Source: Calothrix sp. NIES-2100 (GTDB taxonomy: Bacteria > Cyanobacteriota > Cyanobacteriia > Cyanobacteriales > Nostocaceae). From it: a DNA stretch of 64,000 bases. The notes beneath the pieces were generated by a model. It saw only the letters and a list, made by a program, of their open reading frames with translations. It did not search any database and was not told the DNA's origin. Positions 35,358 to 44,885 of the stretch are shown one piece after another. The stretch spans positions 1,992,238-2,056,237 of the forward strand of contig NZ_AP018178.1 in NCBI RefSeq assembly GCF_002368195.1, given 5' to 3'. A program made the translations under genes and the position numbers. The stretch's first letter is position 1. Each line of letters begins with the position of its first letter.

Positions 35358-35939
35358 GAGTGTAACTTTGCTCCCATTCAAAACTCAAAATTTAGTTTTG
35401 ATGTTTGATTTTTAATTTTTCGGTTAGTTTAACTTGTCATGGGTAAATTAATCAGAATTTAAGGCTTGAATTTGTTCGCGACGGGCTTCCAACTCTAAAG
35501 AACGACGGGCTAAATCTTGATTTTGCAATGTCAAGGCTTGTCTCCAATGTTCTGCTCTTTCGGCTTCCTGTTGTAAAAAATCTGGGGTTATACCAATAGA
35601 CAGGTAGGCTTGTACTAAATGTAATACCCAATTGGTGGCTTCTTCTAATCTTTCTATATCCCCTGTCGAGGAAAGTTCGACTAACACCAGTAATTTTTCG
35701 CTCATGGTGTTACCTCTTCCTAAAAGAATTACCGTCTCTTCTGGAATCAGCGCCCAAAGATTGTCGGCTTCTTGACGTGCCAACAAGCGCAACTGATACT
35801 GTTCTAAAAATTCGTTTTTATTAACTTGGGCTAGATATAGCATGAGTGTAACTTTGCTCCCATTCAAAACTCAAAATTTAGTTTTGATGTTTGATTTTTA
35901 ATTTTTCGGTTAGTTTAACTGGTAATGGGTAAATTAATC
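34978..35939. repeat. 486-bp tandem duplication (two copies, 34978-35453 and 35464-35939)
   Basis: Bases 34978-35453 reappear at 35464-35939 with an exact offset of 486 and only a few mismatches. Both copies include the gene from codon ~131 to its start and ~90 bp of upstream DNA, so the promoter is duplicated too. The junction truncates the upstream copy. Confidence 0.92.
35448..35843 (-). CDS. Truncated tandem duplicate of the coiled-coil protein
   Basis: Starts at ATG 35843 and gives 131 residues ending REQIQALNSD; the last ~30 residues of the intact copy are replaced because the duplication boundary falls inside the gene. Differences from the intact copy are M-L/R Y, EET/EEA and SST/SPT. 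It retains the same upstream sequence, so it may be expressed; loss of the C-terminus could alter its function. Confidence 0.75.
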   Translation of the reverse strand: MLYLAQVNKNEFLEQYQLRLLARQEADNLWALIPEETVILLGRGNTMSEKLLVLVELSSTGDIERLEEATNWVLHLVQAYLSIGITPDFLQQEAERAEHWRQALTLQNQDLARRSLELEARREQIQALNSD

Positions 35940-35988
35940 CTAATTACCCATTATCCATTGCAGCTATACTAAACCACGCAGGCGATGT

Positions 35989-38900
35989 CTACAGCAACGC
36001 CTGGAGGCGATCGCGTAAAATTTCTGCTTGTTTTTGCGCCTCTGCTAAAGCATCTCGCGCAGTTTGGACTACATCTTTTGGCGCTTTATCGACAAAGTTA
36101 GCGTTGCTTAACCTTGCAGTTAGAGATTGGGCTTCCGCTTCGGCTTTGCTGAGGCTTTTCTCTAACTTGGCGCGTACTGCTTCAATATCCACCACACCCT
36201 TGAGGGGAATGACGACTTGGACTGTACCCACAACACCAGCAATGGAATTTTCTGCTGACTCAGGCTGTGATTGTGTTTGTTGTAGAGGTTTGTCTGTTGT
36301 TGGCGAGAACAACTTTGACCACAACTGTTGTCTAGATTGCGCTGTGAGTAAGTAGCGGCTAGTAACCCAAGTTGTGTAACCCAGACCTACGATTTCAAAG
36401 AAAGTTCCAACTAGGGGAACTTCATCAATTGCATTGGTAACACTGTAAGCCAACCGAGTCAAGACAATCGCCACGATAATTAAGCCTATGGTTTTCAAAC
36501 CCTTGAGAGGTTTTTTGGGAGTAACTGTTGCTTGATTAGACTTATCAGCAATGGTTAAAGTCTCCACCTTAGCCGAATCTTTAATATAGGCTTGTCCGAC
36601 AGTGAGAATTTCCCGTTCTCTTGGGTTTTCACTTTGCAAATTCACCGTCACTTTTGCTCCGGGCTTAATCTCCGCTTCGGCGCGTAAATTGCGAATTGTG
36701 CGGATAGTGTCAATCAAAAGCCCAAATTGTGCTTCAATTTCTGGATTGATTAAGTTACTATCCACTTGGGGATAGGTTTGTAAGGATAAAGTTTGCGGGG
36801 AATCTGCTGGTTGTTGGGTGAGAGTTTGCCAAATCTCCTCAGTGATATGGGGCATAAAAGGATGAAGCAGTTTTAAAATTCCTTCCAGAACGTGAGCTAG
36901 GGTTTGTTGTGCTACTCGCCGCGATGCTGGGTCAGCATCTTTTTGCAGACGAGATTTCACCAGTTCAATATACCAGTCGCAGAAGTCACCCCAAATAAAT
37001 TCATACAATCCTTTTGCAGCTTCACCTAAACCATAATTATCGATGTAATTAATCGTCTGTTTAATAACTTGATGGTAGCGCGAAATTATCCAGCGATCGC
37101 TTAATTCTGTGGCGAGTGGTTGACCTAATTGTTGCGGCGTTTGACCATCCAGATTCATCATCACAAACCGGGCGGCGTTCCACAACTTATTGGCAAAGTT
37201 GCGGGAAGCTTCCACCGATGGCGACTCATCCTTTTTACGGTCATATTCCAGCCGGATATCTTGACCAGCGCCTACCACTTCCTTAACTAAGGTATAACGT
37301 AGGGCATCAGTGCCATATTTATCAATTAATAATAGCGGGTCAATGCCATTACCTTTAGTCTTCGACATTTTCTGACCTTTTTCATCCAGCACTAATCCGT
37401 GGATGTAAACATCATGAAATGGCATTTTTCCCGTAAAGTGACCCGCCATCATCGTCATTCTGGCTACCCAGAAAAAGATAATGTCAAAGCCCGTTACTAA
37501 GGTAGTCGTGGGGTAGTAAGTTGCTAAATCCTGAGTTTCTTGCGGCCAGCCCAAAGTCGAAAACGGCCACAGTCCCGAAGAAAACCAGGTATCTAAAACA
37601 TCTGGGTCTTGTTCAAGCTGGACATTTTCGCCAAATTGTGCTTTAGCTTTTTCCCAAGCTTCCTCAGCGTTTTTAGCGACGACAAAGGGGGTAGTATCTG
37701 TTATTTGTCCGCCCGTTTCACTGACAGCGTACCAAGCGGGGATTTGATGACCCCACCACAACTGACGGGAGATACACCAATCTTTTAGCTTCACTAACCA
37801 ATCACGATAAACCTTAGTCCAGCGTTGAGGGACAAACTCCGGGGAATTTTGCTGATCGAGGAATTCCAGCGCCCGGTCTGCTAAGGGGCGAATTTTCACA
37901 AACCACTGAGTAGAAAGCAAAGGTTCAATCGGAACTTTACCGCGATCGCTATAAGGAACAGTATGCTTATAATCTTCTATCTTCACCAAAAAGCCATCTG
38001 CCTCAAGGCGTGCAACCACATTCTTTCTGGCTACAAAGCGGTCTTGTCCTTGAAACTCAAGAGCATTAGCGTTGAGAGTACCATTTTTATTCAGGATGTT
38101 AATAAACGGTAGATTGTGACGCTTACCCATTTCAAAATCATTGGGGTCATGGGCTGGAGTCACCTTCACGCAACCAGTACCAAAAGTTGGATCGACAAAT
38201 TCATCGCCAATAATCGGGATTTCCCGTTGTGTAATTGGCAAAGTTACGGTTTTCCCAATTAAATGTTTGTATCTCTCATCACTGGGATTAACTGCTACTC
38301 CTGTATCACCCAGCATCGTTTCTGGGCGAGTTGTCGCTACTTCCACATAACCAGAATTATCACTGAGGGGATAGCGGAAGTGCCAAAGATTACCATTAAC
38401 CTCTTGATTTTCCACCTCCACATCCGACACCGCCGACTGGGAAGCGGGACACCAGTTAACTAAATACTCTCCGCGATAAATTAAGCCTTCAGCATACAGG
38501 CGAGTAAACGCTTCAATTACAGCTTGCGATAAACCCTCATCCAGGGTAAACCTTTCCCGCGACCAGTCCACCGAAACACCTAAGCGGCGTAGCTGATTCA
38601 CAATAAACCCGCCCGATTCCGCCTTCCATTGTTTAGCGCGGTCTAAAAATTGTTCACGCCCCAACTCATAGCGAGTTTTACCCTCTTTCTTGAGTTGCTT
38701 TTCTAGCATAGTGTGTACAGCAATGCTGGCGTGGTCAGTTCCCGGTAGCCATAAAGTATTACGACCCCGCATCCGGTGGTAGCGCACCAGTACATCAATC
38801 AAGGAACTTTCAAAGGCGTGACCCATGTGCAAACTACCGGTGACATTGGGTGGGGGAATGACAACACAGTAAGGTTCGCCGCCGTGATTGGGGTCGGCTT

Positions 38901-38994
38901 TGTAAACTTGGTTTTCTTCCCAGAATTTTTGCCATTTGGCTTCTGTGGAGAACGGTTCGTAGAGACTAGGGAGATTAGGTATAGTTGCGGTCAT
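35989..38994 (-). CDS. valS: Valyl-tRNA synthetase with CAAD membrane domain
   Basis: A 1,001-residue class I enzyme. HIGH motif HMGH is at 56-59 and the KMSKS motif reads KMSKTKGNG. Editing domain (~190-330), catalytic core, anticodon-binding (~600-790). Residues ~826-895 insert a cyanobacterial CAAD domain with two hydrophobic helices (TIGLIIVAIVLTRLAY and VGTFFEIVGLGYTTW), seen in a subset of Nostocales synthetases and able to anchor the enzyme in thylakoid membranes. The C-terminal coiled coil (~935-1001) is the tRNA-binding arm. Transcribed alone. Confidence 0.96.
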   Translation of the reverse strand: MTATIPNLPSLYEPFSTEAKWQKFWEENQVYKADPNHGGEPYCVVIPPPNVTGSLHMGHAFESSLIDVLVRYHRMRGRNTLWLPGTDHASIAVHTMLEKQLKKEGKTRYELGREQFLDRAKQWKAESGGFIVNQLRRLGVSVDWSRERFTLDEGLSQAVIEAFTRLYAEGLIYRGEYLVNWCPASQSAVSDVEVENQEVNGNLWHFRYPLSDNSGYVEVATTRPETMLGDTGVAVNPSDERYKHLIGKTVTLPITQREIPIIGDEFVDPTFGTGCVKVTPAHDPNDFEMGKRHNLPFINILNKNGTLNANALEFQGQDRFVARKNVVARLEADGFLVKIEDYKHTVPYSDRGKVPIEPLLSTQWFVKIRPLADRALEFLDQQNSPEFVPQRWTKVYRDWLVKLKDWCISRQLWWGHQIPAWYAVSETGGQITDTTPFVVAKNAEEAWEKAKAQFGENVQLEQDPDVLDTWFSSGLWPFSTLGWPQETQDLATYYPTTTLVTGFDIIFFWVARMTMMAGHFTGKMPFHDVYIHGLVLDEKGQKMSKTKGNGIDPLLLIDKYGTDALRYTLVKEVVGAGQDIRLEYDRKKDESPSVEASRNFANKLWNAARFVMMNLDGQTPQQLGQPLATELSDRWIISRYHQVIKQTINYIDNYGLGEAAKGLYEFIWGDFCDWYIELVKSRLQKDADPASRRVAQQTLAHVLEGILKLLHPFMPHITEEIWQTLTQQPADSPQTLSLQTYPQVDSNLINPEIEAQFGLLIDTIRTIRNLRAEAEIKPGAKVTVNLQSENPREREILTVGQAYIKDSAKVETLTIADKSNQATVTPKKPLKGLKTIGLIIVAIVLTRLAYSVTNAIDEVPLVGTFFEIVGLGYTTWVTSRYLLTAQSRQQLWSKLFSPTTDKPLQQTQSQPESAENSIAGVVGTVQVVIPLKGVVDIEAVRAKLEKSLSKAEAEAQSLTARLSNANFVDKAPKDVVQTARDALAEAQKQAEILRDRLQALL

Positions 38995-39056
38995 GCGGGG
39001 AAAACTAAGTTTGGAAGGACTCTAATAAATTTTGCCACAGGGATGAAGGGGGATTT

Positions 39057-39539
39057 ATGGAAATGAACCGCCCTTCGGGTTCAGCAGTTCGCAATCGACG
39101 CAAAGCGCCAAGACTGCGACTGCTTCACCAAGACGCAGAGAACGCCAAGAGAAGAGAGCCAAGTCAGGAAGTGGACAGGCTCGCTTATGCTGTGATTGGG
39201 GCGGCGATTGAGGTACATCGGATATTGGGGCCAGGGTTTTTAGAGGAGGTGTATAAGCAGGCGTTGATTATAGAATTTTTAACCCGTGGTATACCTTATG
39301 AATGTGAGAAGTCGGTAACAGTCACTTACAAAGGACAGGAAGTAGGTATAGGTAGATTAGATTTTTTGATTGGGGACTGTCTAGTTTTAGAATTAAAAGC
39401 TGTCCAGAATCTAGCCCCAATCCATGAAGCAAAAGTACTCTCATATCTGAAAATTACTAACTCTCCCCTCGCCCTCCTGATAAACTTTAACGTCCATCTC
39501 CTCAAAGACGGCATCAAACGTATTATTCTATCTTCTTAA
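39057..39539 (+). CDS. GxxExxY protein
   Basis: Up to 160 residues; the conserved domain begins at DRLAYAVIGAAIEVHRILG (~40), contains the eponymous GPGFLEEVY and RLDFLIGDCLVLELKA, and ends with LINFNVHLLKDGIKRI. The pattern D-x(n)-ExK resembles a PD-(D/E)XK nuclease core. The first ~35 codons are made from CGCAGAGAACGCCAAGAG-type repeat DNA, so the real start may lie later (for example GTG 39171). Function unknown; often found in accessory or repeat-rich regions. Confidence 0.82.
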   Translation: MEMNRPSGSAVRNRRKAPRLRLLHQDAENAKRREPSQEVDRLAYAVIGAAIEVHRILGPGFLEEVYKQALIIEFLTRGIPYECEKSVTVTYKGQEVGIGRLDFLIGDCLVLELKAVQNLAPIHEAKVLSYLKITNSPLALLINFNVHLLKDGIKRIILSS

Positions 39540-39583
39540 TCTTCTCTTGGCGCTCTTGGCGTACTTGGCGGTTCCTTAATTCT

Positions 39584-40849
39584 ATGAAACCTCAAACCTC
39601 CCCTTGGACTTACATCCCCACTCTCTACTTCGCTGAAGGTGTCCCCAACGTCATCATCAGCAGCGTTTCCGTCATCTTCTACAAAAAACTCGGCATCGAC
39701 AACGACCAAATCACAGCTTGGACGAGTTTTCTCTACCTCCCCTGGGTAATCAAAATGTTTTGGGGGCCAGTGGTAGATATTTACGCCACAAAAAGAACAT
39801 GGATATTAGTCACCCAATTTGCCATGTTTTGTTGCTTAAGTTTAGTAGCTTTATCTTTACAACTCCCAAATTTCTTTTTCGTCTCCTTAGCAGCCTTAAC
39901 AGTCGGAGCATTTATTTCTGCAACCTATGATATAGCTACAGATGGCTATTATATGTTGGCATTAAGTCCCGAACAACAAGCTTTCTTTGTTGGTATTCGT
40001 TCGCTGTTTTATCGCATCGCCGTATTATTTGGTAGCGGATTGTTAGTGGTTTTAGCTGGGCGATTAGAAACCACACTCAATAATATTCCTTTAAGTTGGA
40101 CTATATCGTTAGGATTTTCCGCCGTCATCTTTGCTATCTTGTTTATTTTTCATCGCTTCATTTTACCTTTACCAGACTCAGATACTCCCCGCCAAACACA
40201 AGCCGAAGCGGAAAAGATACCTTTTGTAGATATTATTCAAACCTATTTTCGCCAGGAGAAAATAGTTGCTATTTTAGCATTTATCTTACTTTATCGATTA
40301 GGTGAAGCAATGCTGTTGAAGATAGCTTCGTTATTTCTCCTAGACAAACTAGAAAAAGGCGGTTTAGCTGTCTCAACCGAACAATTTGGCTTGATTTACG
40401 GAACCTTTGGCGTACTTTCTCTAATTATTGGCGGGATTTTAGGAGGAATGTTAATTTCTCGCTATGGCTTAAAAAAATGTCTTTTTCCTATGGCTTTAGC
40501 CTTGAATTTACCTGACTTATTTTATGTATATCTGGCTTATGCTAAACCATCACTAACATTAGTTTATCCCCTAGTTTCCTTAGAACAATTTGGCTATGGA
40601 CTCGGTTTTACAGCCTTTAGCGTCTATTTAATGTATATTTGTCAAGGTGAATATAAAACCTCTCATTACGCCATATCTACTGGACTCATGGCTTTAGGTC
40701 TGATGTTGCCAGGGGCAATTAGCGGTACAATTCAACAAGCAGTGGGATACCCATTATTTTTTGTTTTGGTTTGTTTGCTGACTATTCCAGGGATGATTAC
40801 TATATTTTTCATTCCATTAAAAGAACCAGTTAAGCCTCCCACTAGTTAA
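39584..40849 (+). CDS. MFS permease, AmpG-like
   Basis: A 421-residue protein with about twelve hydrophobic helices. The start PWTYIPTLYFAEGVPN and FLYLPWVIKMFWGPVVD match the AmpG/PAT-like branch of the major facilitator superfamily, which imports anhydromuropeptides or other small molecules. It ends 111 bases before a GlcNAc-type kinase on the same strand, which fits a muropeptide/amino-sugar salvage pair, though the substrate is inferred. Confidence 0.88.
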   Translation: MKPQTSPWTYIPTLYFAEGVPNVIISSVSVIFYKKLGIDNDQITAWTSFLYLPWVIKMFWGPVVDIYATKRTWILVTQFAMFCCLSLVALSLQLPNFFFVSLAALTVGAFISATYDIATDGYYMLALSPEQQAFFVGIRSLFYRIAVLFGSGLLVVLAGRLETTLNNIPLSWTISLGFSAVIFAILFIFHRFILPLPDSDTPRQTQAEAEKIPFVDIIQTYFRQEKIVAILAFILLYRLGEAMLLKIASLFLLDKLEKGGLAVSTEQFGLIYGTFGVLSLIIGGILGGMLISRYGLKKCLFPMALALNLPDLFYVYLAYAKPSLTLVYPLVSLEQFGYGLGFTAFSVYLMYICQGEYKTSHYAISTGLMALGLMLPGAISGTIQQAVGYPLFFVLVCLLTIPGMITIFFIPLKEPVKPPTS

Positions 40850-40960
40850 AAATTAACAGGGAAAAGGGACACTGAGCGTTCGCGTAGCGTCTCGCAGAGA
40901 AGTCGAAGTGTACCCTCTGCCTTTAGAAAGTAAATAAAATAGCGAGTTTTGAATTTATCC

Positions 40961-41929
40961 ATGAATTATGTTTTAGGAATTGATGGCGGCGGTAGCAAGA
41001 CTGTATGTGTCTTAATGGATGAAACACGCCAAGTTATTAGTCGTGGGGAAGCAGGCGCATCTAACTATCAAAGTATAGGTATTGACGCAGCGCGACAATC
41101 AATTGAATTTGCCATAATGGCGGCGACAGATAAAGCTATACATATCACGAAGCCAATAAAAATTACCGCGATTTGTTTAGGTTTAGCAGGTGTGGGACGT
41201 GCAGAAGATATTGAAGTAGTAAAAGGGGTAGTCAAAGAATTACAAAATAGTGAATTTTTGGCAATCAATTGGGCATTACCAGCAGCTAATATTGTCATTT
41301 GTCATGATGCTTTAATTGCTTTAGTTGGTGGGATTGCTAATAATGTGGGAATTGTCACAGCCGCAGGTACAGGTTCGATAGTTTTCGGGCGAAATCATCA
41401 AGGAGTTACCAAGCGCGTTGGTGGCTGGGGATATATTTTAGGAGATGAAGGTAGCGCCTATAAAATTGCTATTGCGGGTGTACAGGCAGCATTGAAAGCT
41501 TATGATGGCAGTGGGAAACAAACGAGTTTGATAGATATTTTCAAAGTTTATCTAGAATTGTCTAGTTTAGAAACTTTAGTGGAATTAATATATCAGCGGG
41601 GGTGGGGAGTTACCGAAATAGCTGCTTTAGCAGAAATTGTAGATTTAGCAGCAGCTTTAGGTGATGAAGTAGCGAATAAAATTATTGACGATGCTGTAGA
41701 ATATTTGGTTACAGCCACCGCCACAGTGATTGAGCAAATTTTTAGCGATCGCCCAATTTTAGAAGTAGTGACTACAGGAAGTGTGTGGCAAGGTAAATCC
41801 AAGATGCATGAGAGGTTTTCCGCATCTCTGGCTAAAAAGTTTCCTCAAGTAAAAGTGATGTTTCCTAAGCATGAACCTGCTTATGGTGCGGGTTTATTGG
41901 CGTTGCAGAAGTTAAGTAGGGGAGAGTAG
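40961..41929 (+). CDS. BadF/BadG-type N-acetylglucosamine kinase-like protein
   Basis: 322 residues from ATG 40961 (MNYVLGIDGGGSKTVCVLMDE; a TTG 12 bases upstream is in frame). ASKHA fold: phosphate-1 loop GIDGGGSKT, GLAGVGR, phosphate-2 loop TAAGTGSIVFG, GGWGYILGDEGSAY, and adenosine motif VVTTGSVWQG. It would phosphorylate GlcNAc or a related sugar. Its 3' end (41745-41914) recurs almost identically at 44886-45055 beyond the mcrBC genes, so the present C-terminus (LQKLSRGE) may be the reconstituted end of an interrupted gene. Confidence 0.88.
   Translation: MNYVLGIDGGGSKTVCVLMDETRQVISRGEAGASNYQSIGIDAARQSIEFAIMAATDKAIHITKPIKITAICLGLAGVGRAEDIEVVKGVVKELQNSEFLAINWALPAANIVICHDALIALVGGIANNVGIVTAAGTGSIVFGRNHQGVTKRVGGWGYILGDEGSAYKIAIAGVQAALKAYDGSGKQTSLIDIFKVYLELSSLETLVELIYQRGWGVTEIAALAEIVDLAAALGDEVANKIIDDAVEYLVTATATVIEQIFSDRPILEVVTTGSVWQGKSKMHERFSASLAKKFPQVKVMFPKHEPAYGAGLLALQKLSRGE
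41745..41914. repeat. 170-bp direct repeat bounding the mcrBC island (left copy)
   Basis: Matches 44886-45055 with ~5 mismatches (97%), starting exactly at a GCGATCGCCC (HIP1) site. The repeat covers the last ~57 codons of the sugar kinase. The island between the copies is 2.97 kb and AT-richer. Confidence 0.9.
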
Positions 41930-42018
41930 TAATTGTTGCGCTGATGAAGGGAACCATAGATAGAAAGCAAGTCTCAACTTGTTTAAATATGAGCTAAGTT
42001 TTTTATATCATCTTCGAT

Positions 42019-43623
42019 ATGATAAAAAAAAATACTATTACTTGGGCTGATGTAGCTTATGCAGTCCGAATTACTACTGAAGGATGTGACCAAGAATGGG
42101 AACTTTTAGAACTAATTTGGGAAGCATGGGAAATAATAATTGAAGCTGGACTTGCAACATATTCAAATCAACAAGAATTTTGGCAAGTATTTCTGCGCTT
42201 TTGTGCTATTGTCAGTTTATTTTTAGAATTAGTTGGTGGTGATTGCTGGGAATATTATGTTGAAGTTTACTTATTTGATTGGTTAGAAAATATTAAAAAT
42301 AGCGCTTATTTTGACGAATATATAATTGAATATATAGATAAAATCCTACCAATTTTAAATTCAGAAATTGACTCAGATAATTTACTGCATTTTGTTGAGA
42401 TGGATTTAGGGCAAGGAATTTTGGATCTCTTAGATAGAAGTTATGATTCAATAATGTTGCAAGCCATACAAGAATTTAGACAACAACAGCTTGAAAAATA
42501 TGAAGATGAATATACATTACAAAAAATAGAAGCTGAACAAATTATTGAAAAAACAATTATTAATAATTTACTTAATTTAGCTGAGGTACATGATTACGAA
42601 AACAAAGATTATCAATTCCCTATATATAAAACTGCACTTTTAGGAACACACGTATATGATAAAATTTTAGATATAAGATGTCTATACAATGAAAATAATA
42701 ATGATGAATTTGAACAATTAGAACAATTATATAAAATTCAACACGCAGCTCGGTCATTAGTTAAATATTTTTCAATGTATGACTTAAAACCCAGATATAC
42801 CCTGAATCAATTTTCTGACAACATAGGTATTGAAGATATAGAGATAAAACGCTGGATACGTGCGGTAAATCGAAAAAGACAAGTAATTTTATACGGTTCA
42901 CCCGGAACAGGTAAAACATTTATAGCTGAACATCTTGCTAAACATTTAATTGGTGGTGGTGATGGTTTTTTAGAAATTGTGCAATTTCATCCATCATACA
43001 CTTATGAAGACTTTATTCAAGGTATCCGTCCCCAAAGTGAAGATGGAAAATTAACATACCCACTTGTTCCTGGACGCTTTTTAGAATTTTGCAAAAAAGC
43101 AGAATTTTGTCAAGACACTTGTGTCCTCATCATAGATGAGATAAATCGTGCAAATTTAGCTCAAGTTTTTGGCGAATTGATGTATTTGCTAGAGTATCGT
43201 GATAAAGAAATTCCTTTAGCTGGCGGTAATACCTTTCGCATCCCAAAAAATGTCCGTATTATTGGCACAATGAATACAGCAGATAGGTCTATTGCCCTCA
43301 TAGATCATGCGCTTCGTCGTCGCTTTGCATTTATTGAACTTCGCCCAAATTATGATGTATTGCGACGTTATCACCAAAAAACAGGTGTTGCAGTAGAGGG
43401 ATTAATTAATATTCTACAGCAATTAAATCAAGTTATTGCCGATAAAAACTATGAAATTGGTATTTCCTTCTTTTTAACAGATAATCTACGCGAAGATATT
43501 GAAGACATCTGGCGTATGGAAATTGAACCTTATTTAGAAGAATACTTTTTTAACCAGATAGAGAAGGTAGAAAATTTTCGCTGGGATACAATTAAGCAAA
43601 ATTTATGGACAGAAACCCAGTAA
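42019..43623 (+). CDS. mcrB: McrB-like AAA+ GTPase/ATPase of a type IV restriction system
   Basis: 534 residues. The C-terminal half is the AAA+ motor: Walker A GSPGTGKT at 293-300, then QFHPSYTYEDFIQGIRP, Walker B LIIDEINRANLAQVFGELMYL (~370), sensor IIGTMNTADRSIAL and arginine-finger HALRRRFAF. This is the McrB/MoxR-like branch. The N-terminal ~285 residues are acidic and helix-rich (DCWEYYVEVYLFDWLENI) with no recognised DNA-binding module, so the target specificity is unknown. It overlaps mcrC by 19 bp. AT-rich. Confidence 0.92.
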   Translation: MIKKNTITWADVAYAVRITTEGCDQEWELLELIWEAWEIIIEAGLATYSNQQEFWQVFLRFCAIVSLFLELVGGDCWEYYVEVYLFDWLENIKNSAYFDEYIIEYIDKILPILNSEIDSDNLLHFVEMDLGQGILDLLDRSYDSIMLQAIQEFRQQQLEKYEDEYTLQKIEAEQIIEKTIINNLLNLAEVHDYENKDYQFPIYKTALLGTHVYDKILDIRCLYNENNNDEFEQLEQLYKIQHAARSLVKYFSMYDLKPRYTLNQFSDNIGIEDIEIKRWIRAVNRKRQVILYGSPGTGKTFIAEHLAKHLIGGGDGFLEIVQFHPSYTYEDFIQGIRPQSEDGKLTYPLVPGRFLEFCKKAEFCQDTCVLIIDEINRANLAQVFGELMYLLEYRDKEIPLAGGNTFRIPKNVRIIGTMNTADRSIALIDHALRRRFAFIELRPNYDVLRRYHQKTGVAVEGLINILQQLNQVIADKNYEIGISFFLTDNLREDIEDIWRMEIEPYLEEYFFNQIEKVENFRWDTIKQNLWTETQ

Positions 43624-44810
43624 AACACAGAATTATTGAAATAACAGAATATCAAGAGAAGCTATTTACATATCAAGATATACCAGACTCGGTAGGACAG
43701 GAATTATATGATAAATATAAAACGCAAATAGAGATAGAATTTCCTAGCTACAAAACAAGACATCAGTGGCGGCTTAAATCTAAAGGATGGGTTGGTTATA
43801 TTCCTGTAAATCCTGACTTTGGTTTAAAAATCAATCCCAAAGTTCCTATCAAAAACCTCTTCGATATGCTGGAATATGCCTATAATTTGAAGGATTTTCG
43901 CTTTCTTGATGGGCTGATGGATTGCGAATCTTTGCAAGAATTTTATAATTATCTGGCTCATTTATTAGCCCAGAAAATTATTGCGCGATGCCGTAAAGGA
44001 TTATATCGTACTTACTTGCCTAAAACACAGCAGCTTGCCTATGTAAGAGGACGACTGGATATGCAACAGCTAATTCAAAAGCCTTGGGATGTTAAACTCA
44101 AATGTCACTACCAAGAACATACTGCTGATGTTGCAGAAAACCAAATTCTGGCTTGGACACTTTATATTATTGGTCACAGTGGTTTGTGTTCAGATAGAGT
44201 ATCACCAACAGTAAGAAAAGCTTATCACGCTCTCCAAGGATTAGTAACACCACAACCTTATCGTGCAGAAGATTGTATCGACAGACAATATAATCGCCTG
44301 AATGAAGACTATCAAATATTACATATTCTCTGCCGATTCTTTTTAGATAACAGTAGCCCAAGTCATGACATGGGAAATCATAAAACTTTACCTTTTCTCA
44401 TTGACATGGCACATTTATATGAGCTTTTTGTTGCAGAATGGTTGAAGAAAAATGCGCCACAAGGCTATTGTTTTAAACAACAGCATCAAATAGAAGTTGG
44501 TCAAAATCGGCAATTTATTTTAGATATCTTACTTTGTGATGCTGCTACTGGCAAACCATTAGCAGTTTTAGATACAAAATATAAATCTCCTGAAAAAGCG
44601 GCAAATAGCGATATTCATCAAATGATTAGCTACGCTAACACAACCAATTGTAAACAAGCTTTCTTGGTATATCCAGTTGATTTGAAACAGTCACTAAATA
44701 TTAAAAGTAACGATATTCAAGTCCGTAGTCTTACCTTTTCACTAGATGATAACCTCGATCGCGCTGGTCAAACATTCTTAAACAAACTCTTCTCTGCGCC
44801 TTTACGGTGA
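43605..44810 (+). CDS. mcrC: McrC-like nuclease subunit
   Basis: 401 residues with an N-terminal beta-rich McrC region (RWRLKSKGWVGYIPV-like: HQWRLKSKGW; NPKVPIKNLFDML) and a C-terminal PD-(D/E)XK endonuclease: Asp307 in FILDILLC and Asp323-x-Lys325 in AVLDTKYKSP. McrC stimulates McrB GTPase and cleaves modified DNA. The start overlaps the mcrB 3' end by 19 bp, indicating one operon. Together they form a complete type IV restriction module. Confidence 0.92.
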   Translation: MDRNPVKHRIIEITEYQEKLFTYQDIPDSVGQELYDKYKTQIEIEFPSYKTRHQWRLKSKGWVGYIPVNPDFGLKINPKVPIKNLFDMLEYAYNLKDFRFLDGLMDCESLQEFYNYLAHLLAQKIIARCRKGLYRTYLPKTQQLAYVRGRLDMQQLIQKPWDVKLKCHYQEHTADVAENQILAWTLYIIGHSGLCSDRVSPTVRKAYHALQGLVTPQPYRAEDCIDRQYNRLNEDYQILHILCRFFLDNSSPSHDMGNHKTLPFLIDMAHLYELFVAEWLKKNAPQGYCFKQQHQIEVGQNRQFILDILLCDAATGKPLAVLDTKYKSPEKAANSDIHQMISYANTTNCKQAFLVYPVDLKQSLNIKSNDIQVRSLTFSLDDNLDRAGQTFLNKLFSAPLR

Positions 44811-44885
44811 GTTTTTCTAACTCTTCACCAAAAAACCGCATTTCCCTTCAAACTCACCCAGTTGAGTGATGCAATAATTCACTTT

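Noticed and set aside
39057..39170. N-terminal ~38 residues of the GxxExxY protein as a genuine domain
   Set aside because: They are encoded by repeat DNA of the CGCAGAGAACGCCAAGAG type and have no conserved pattern.
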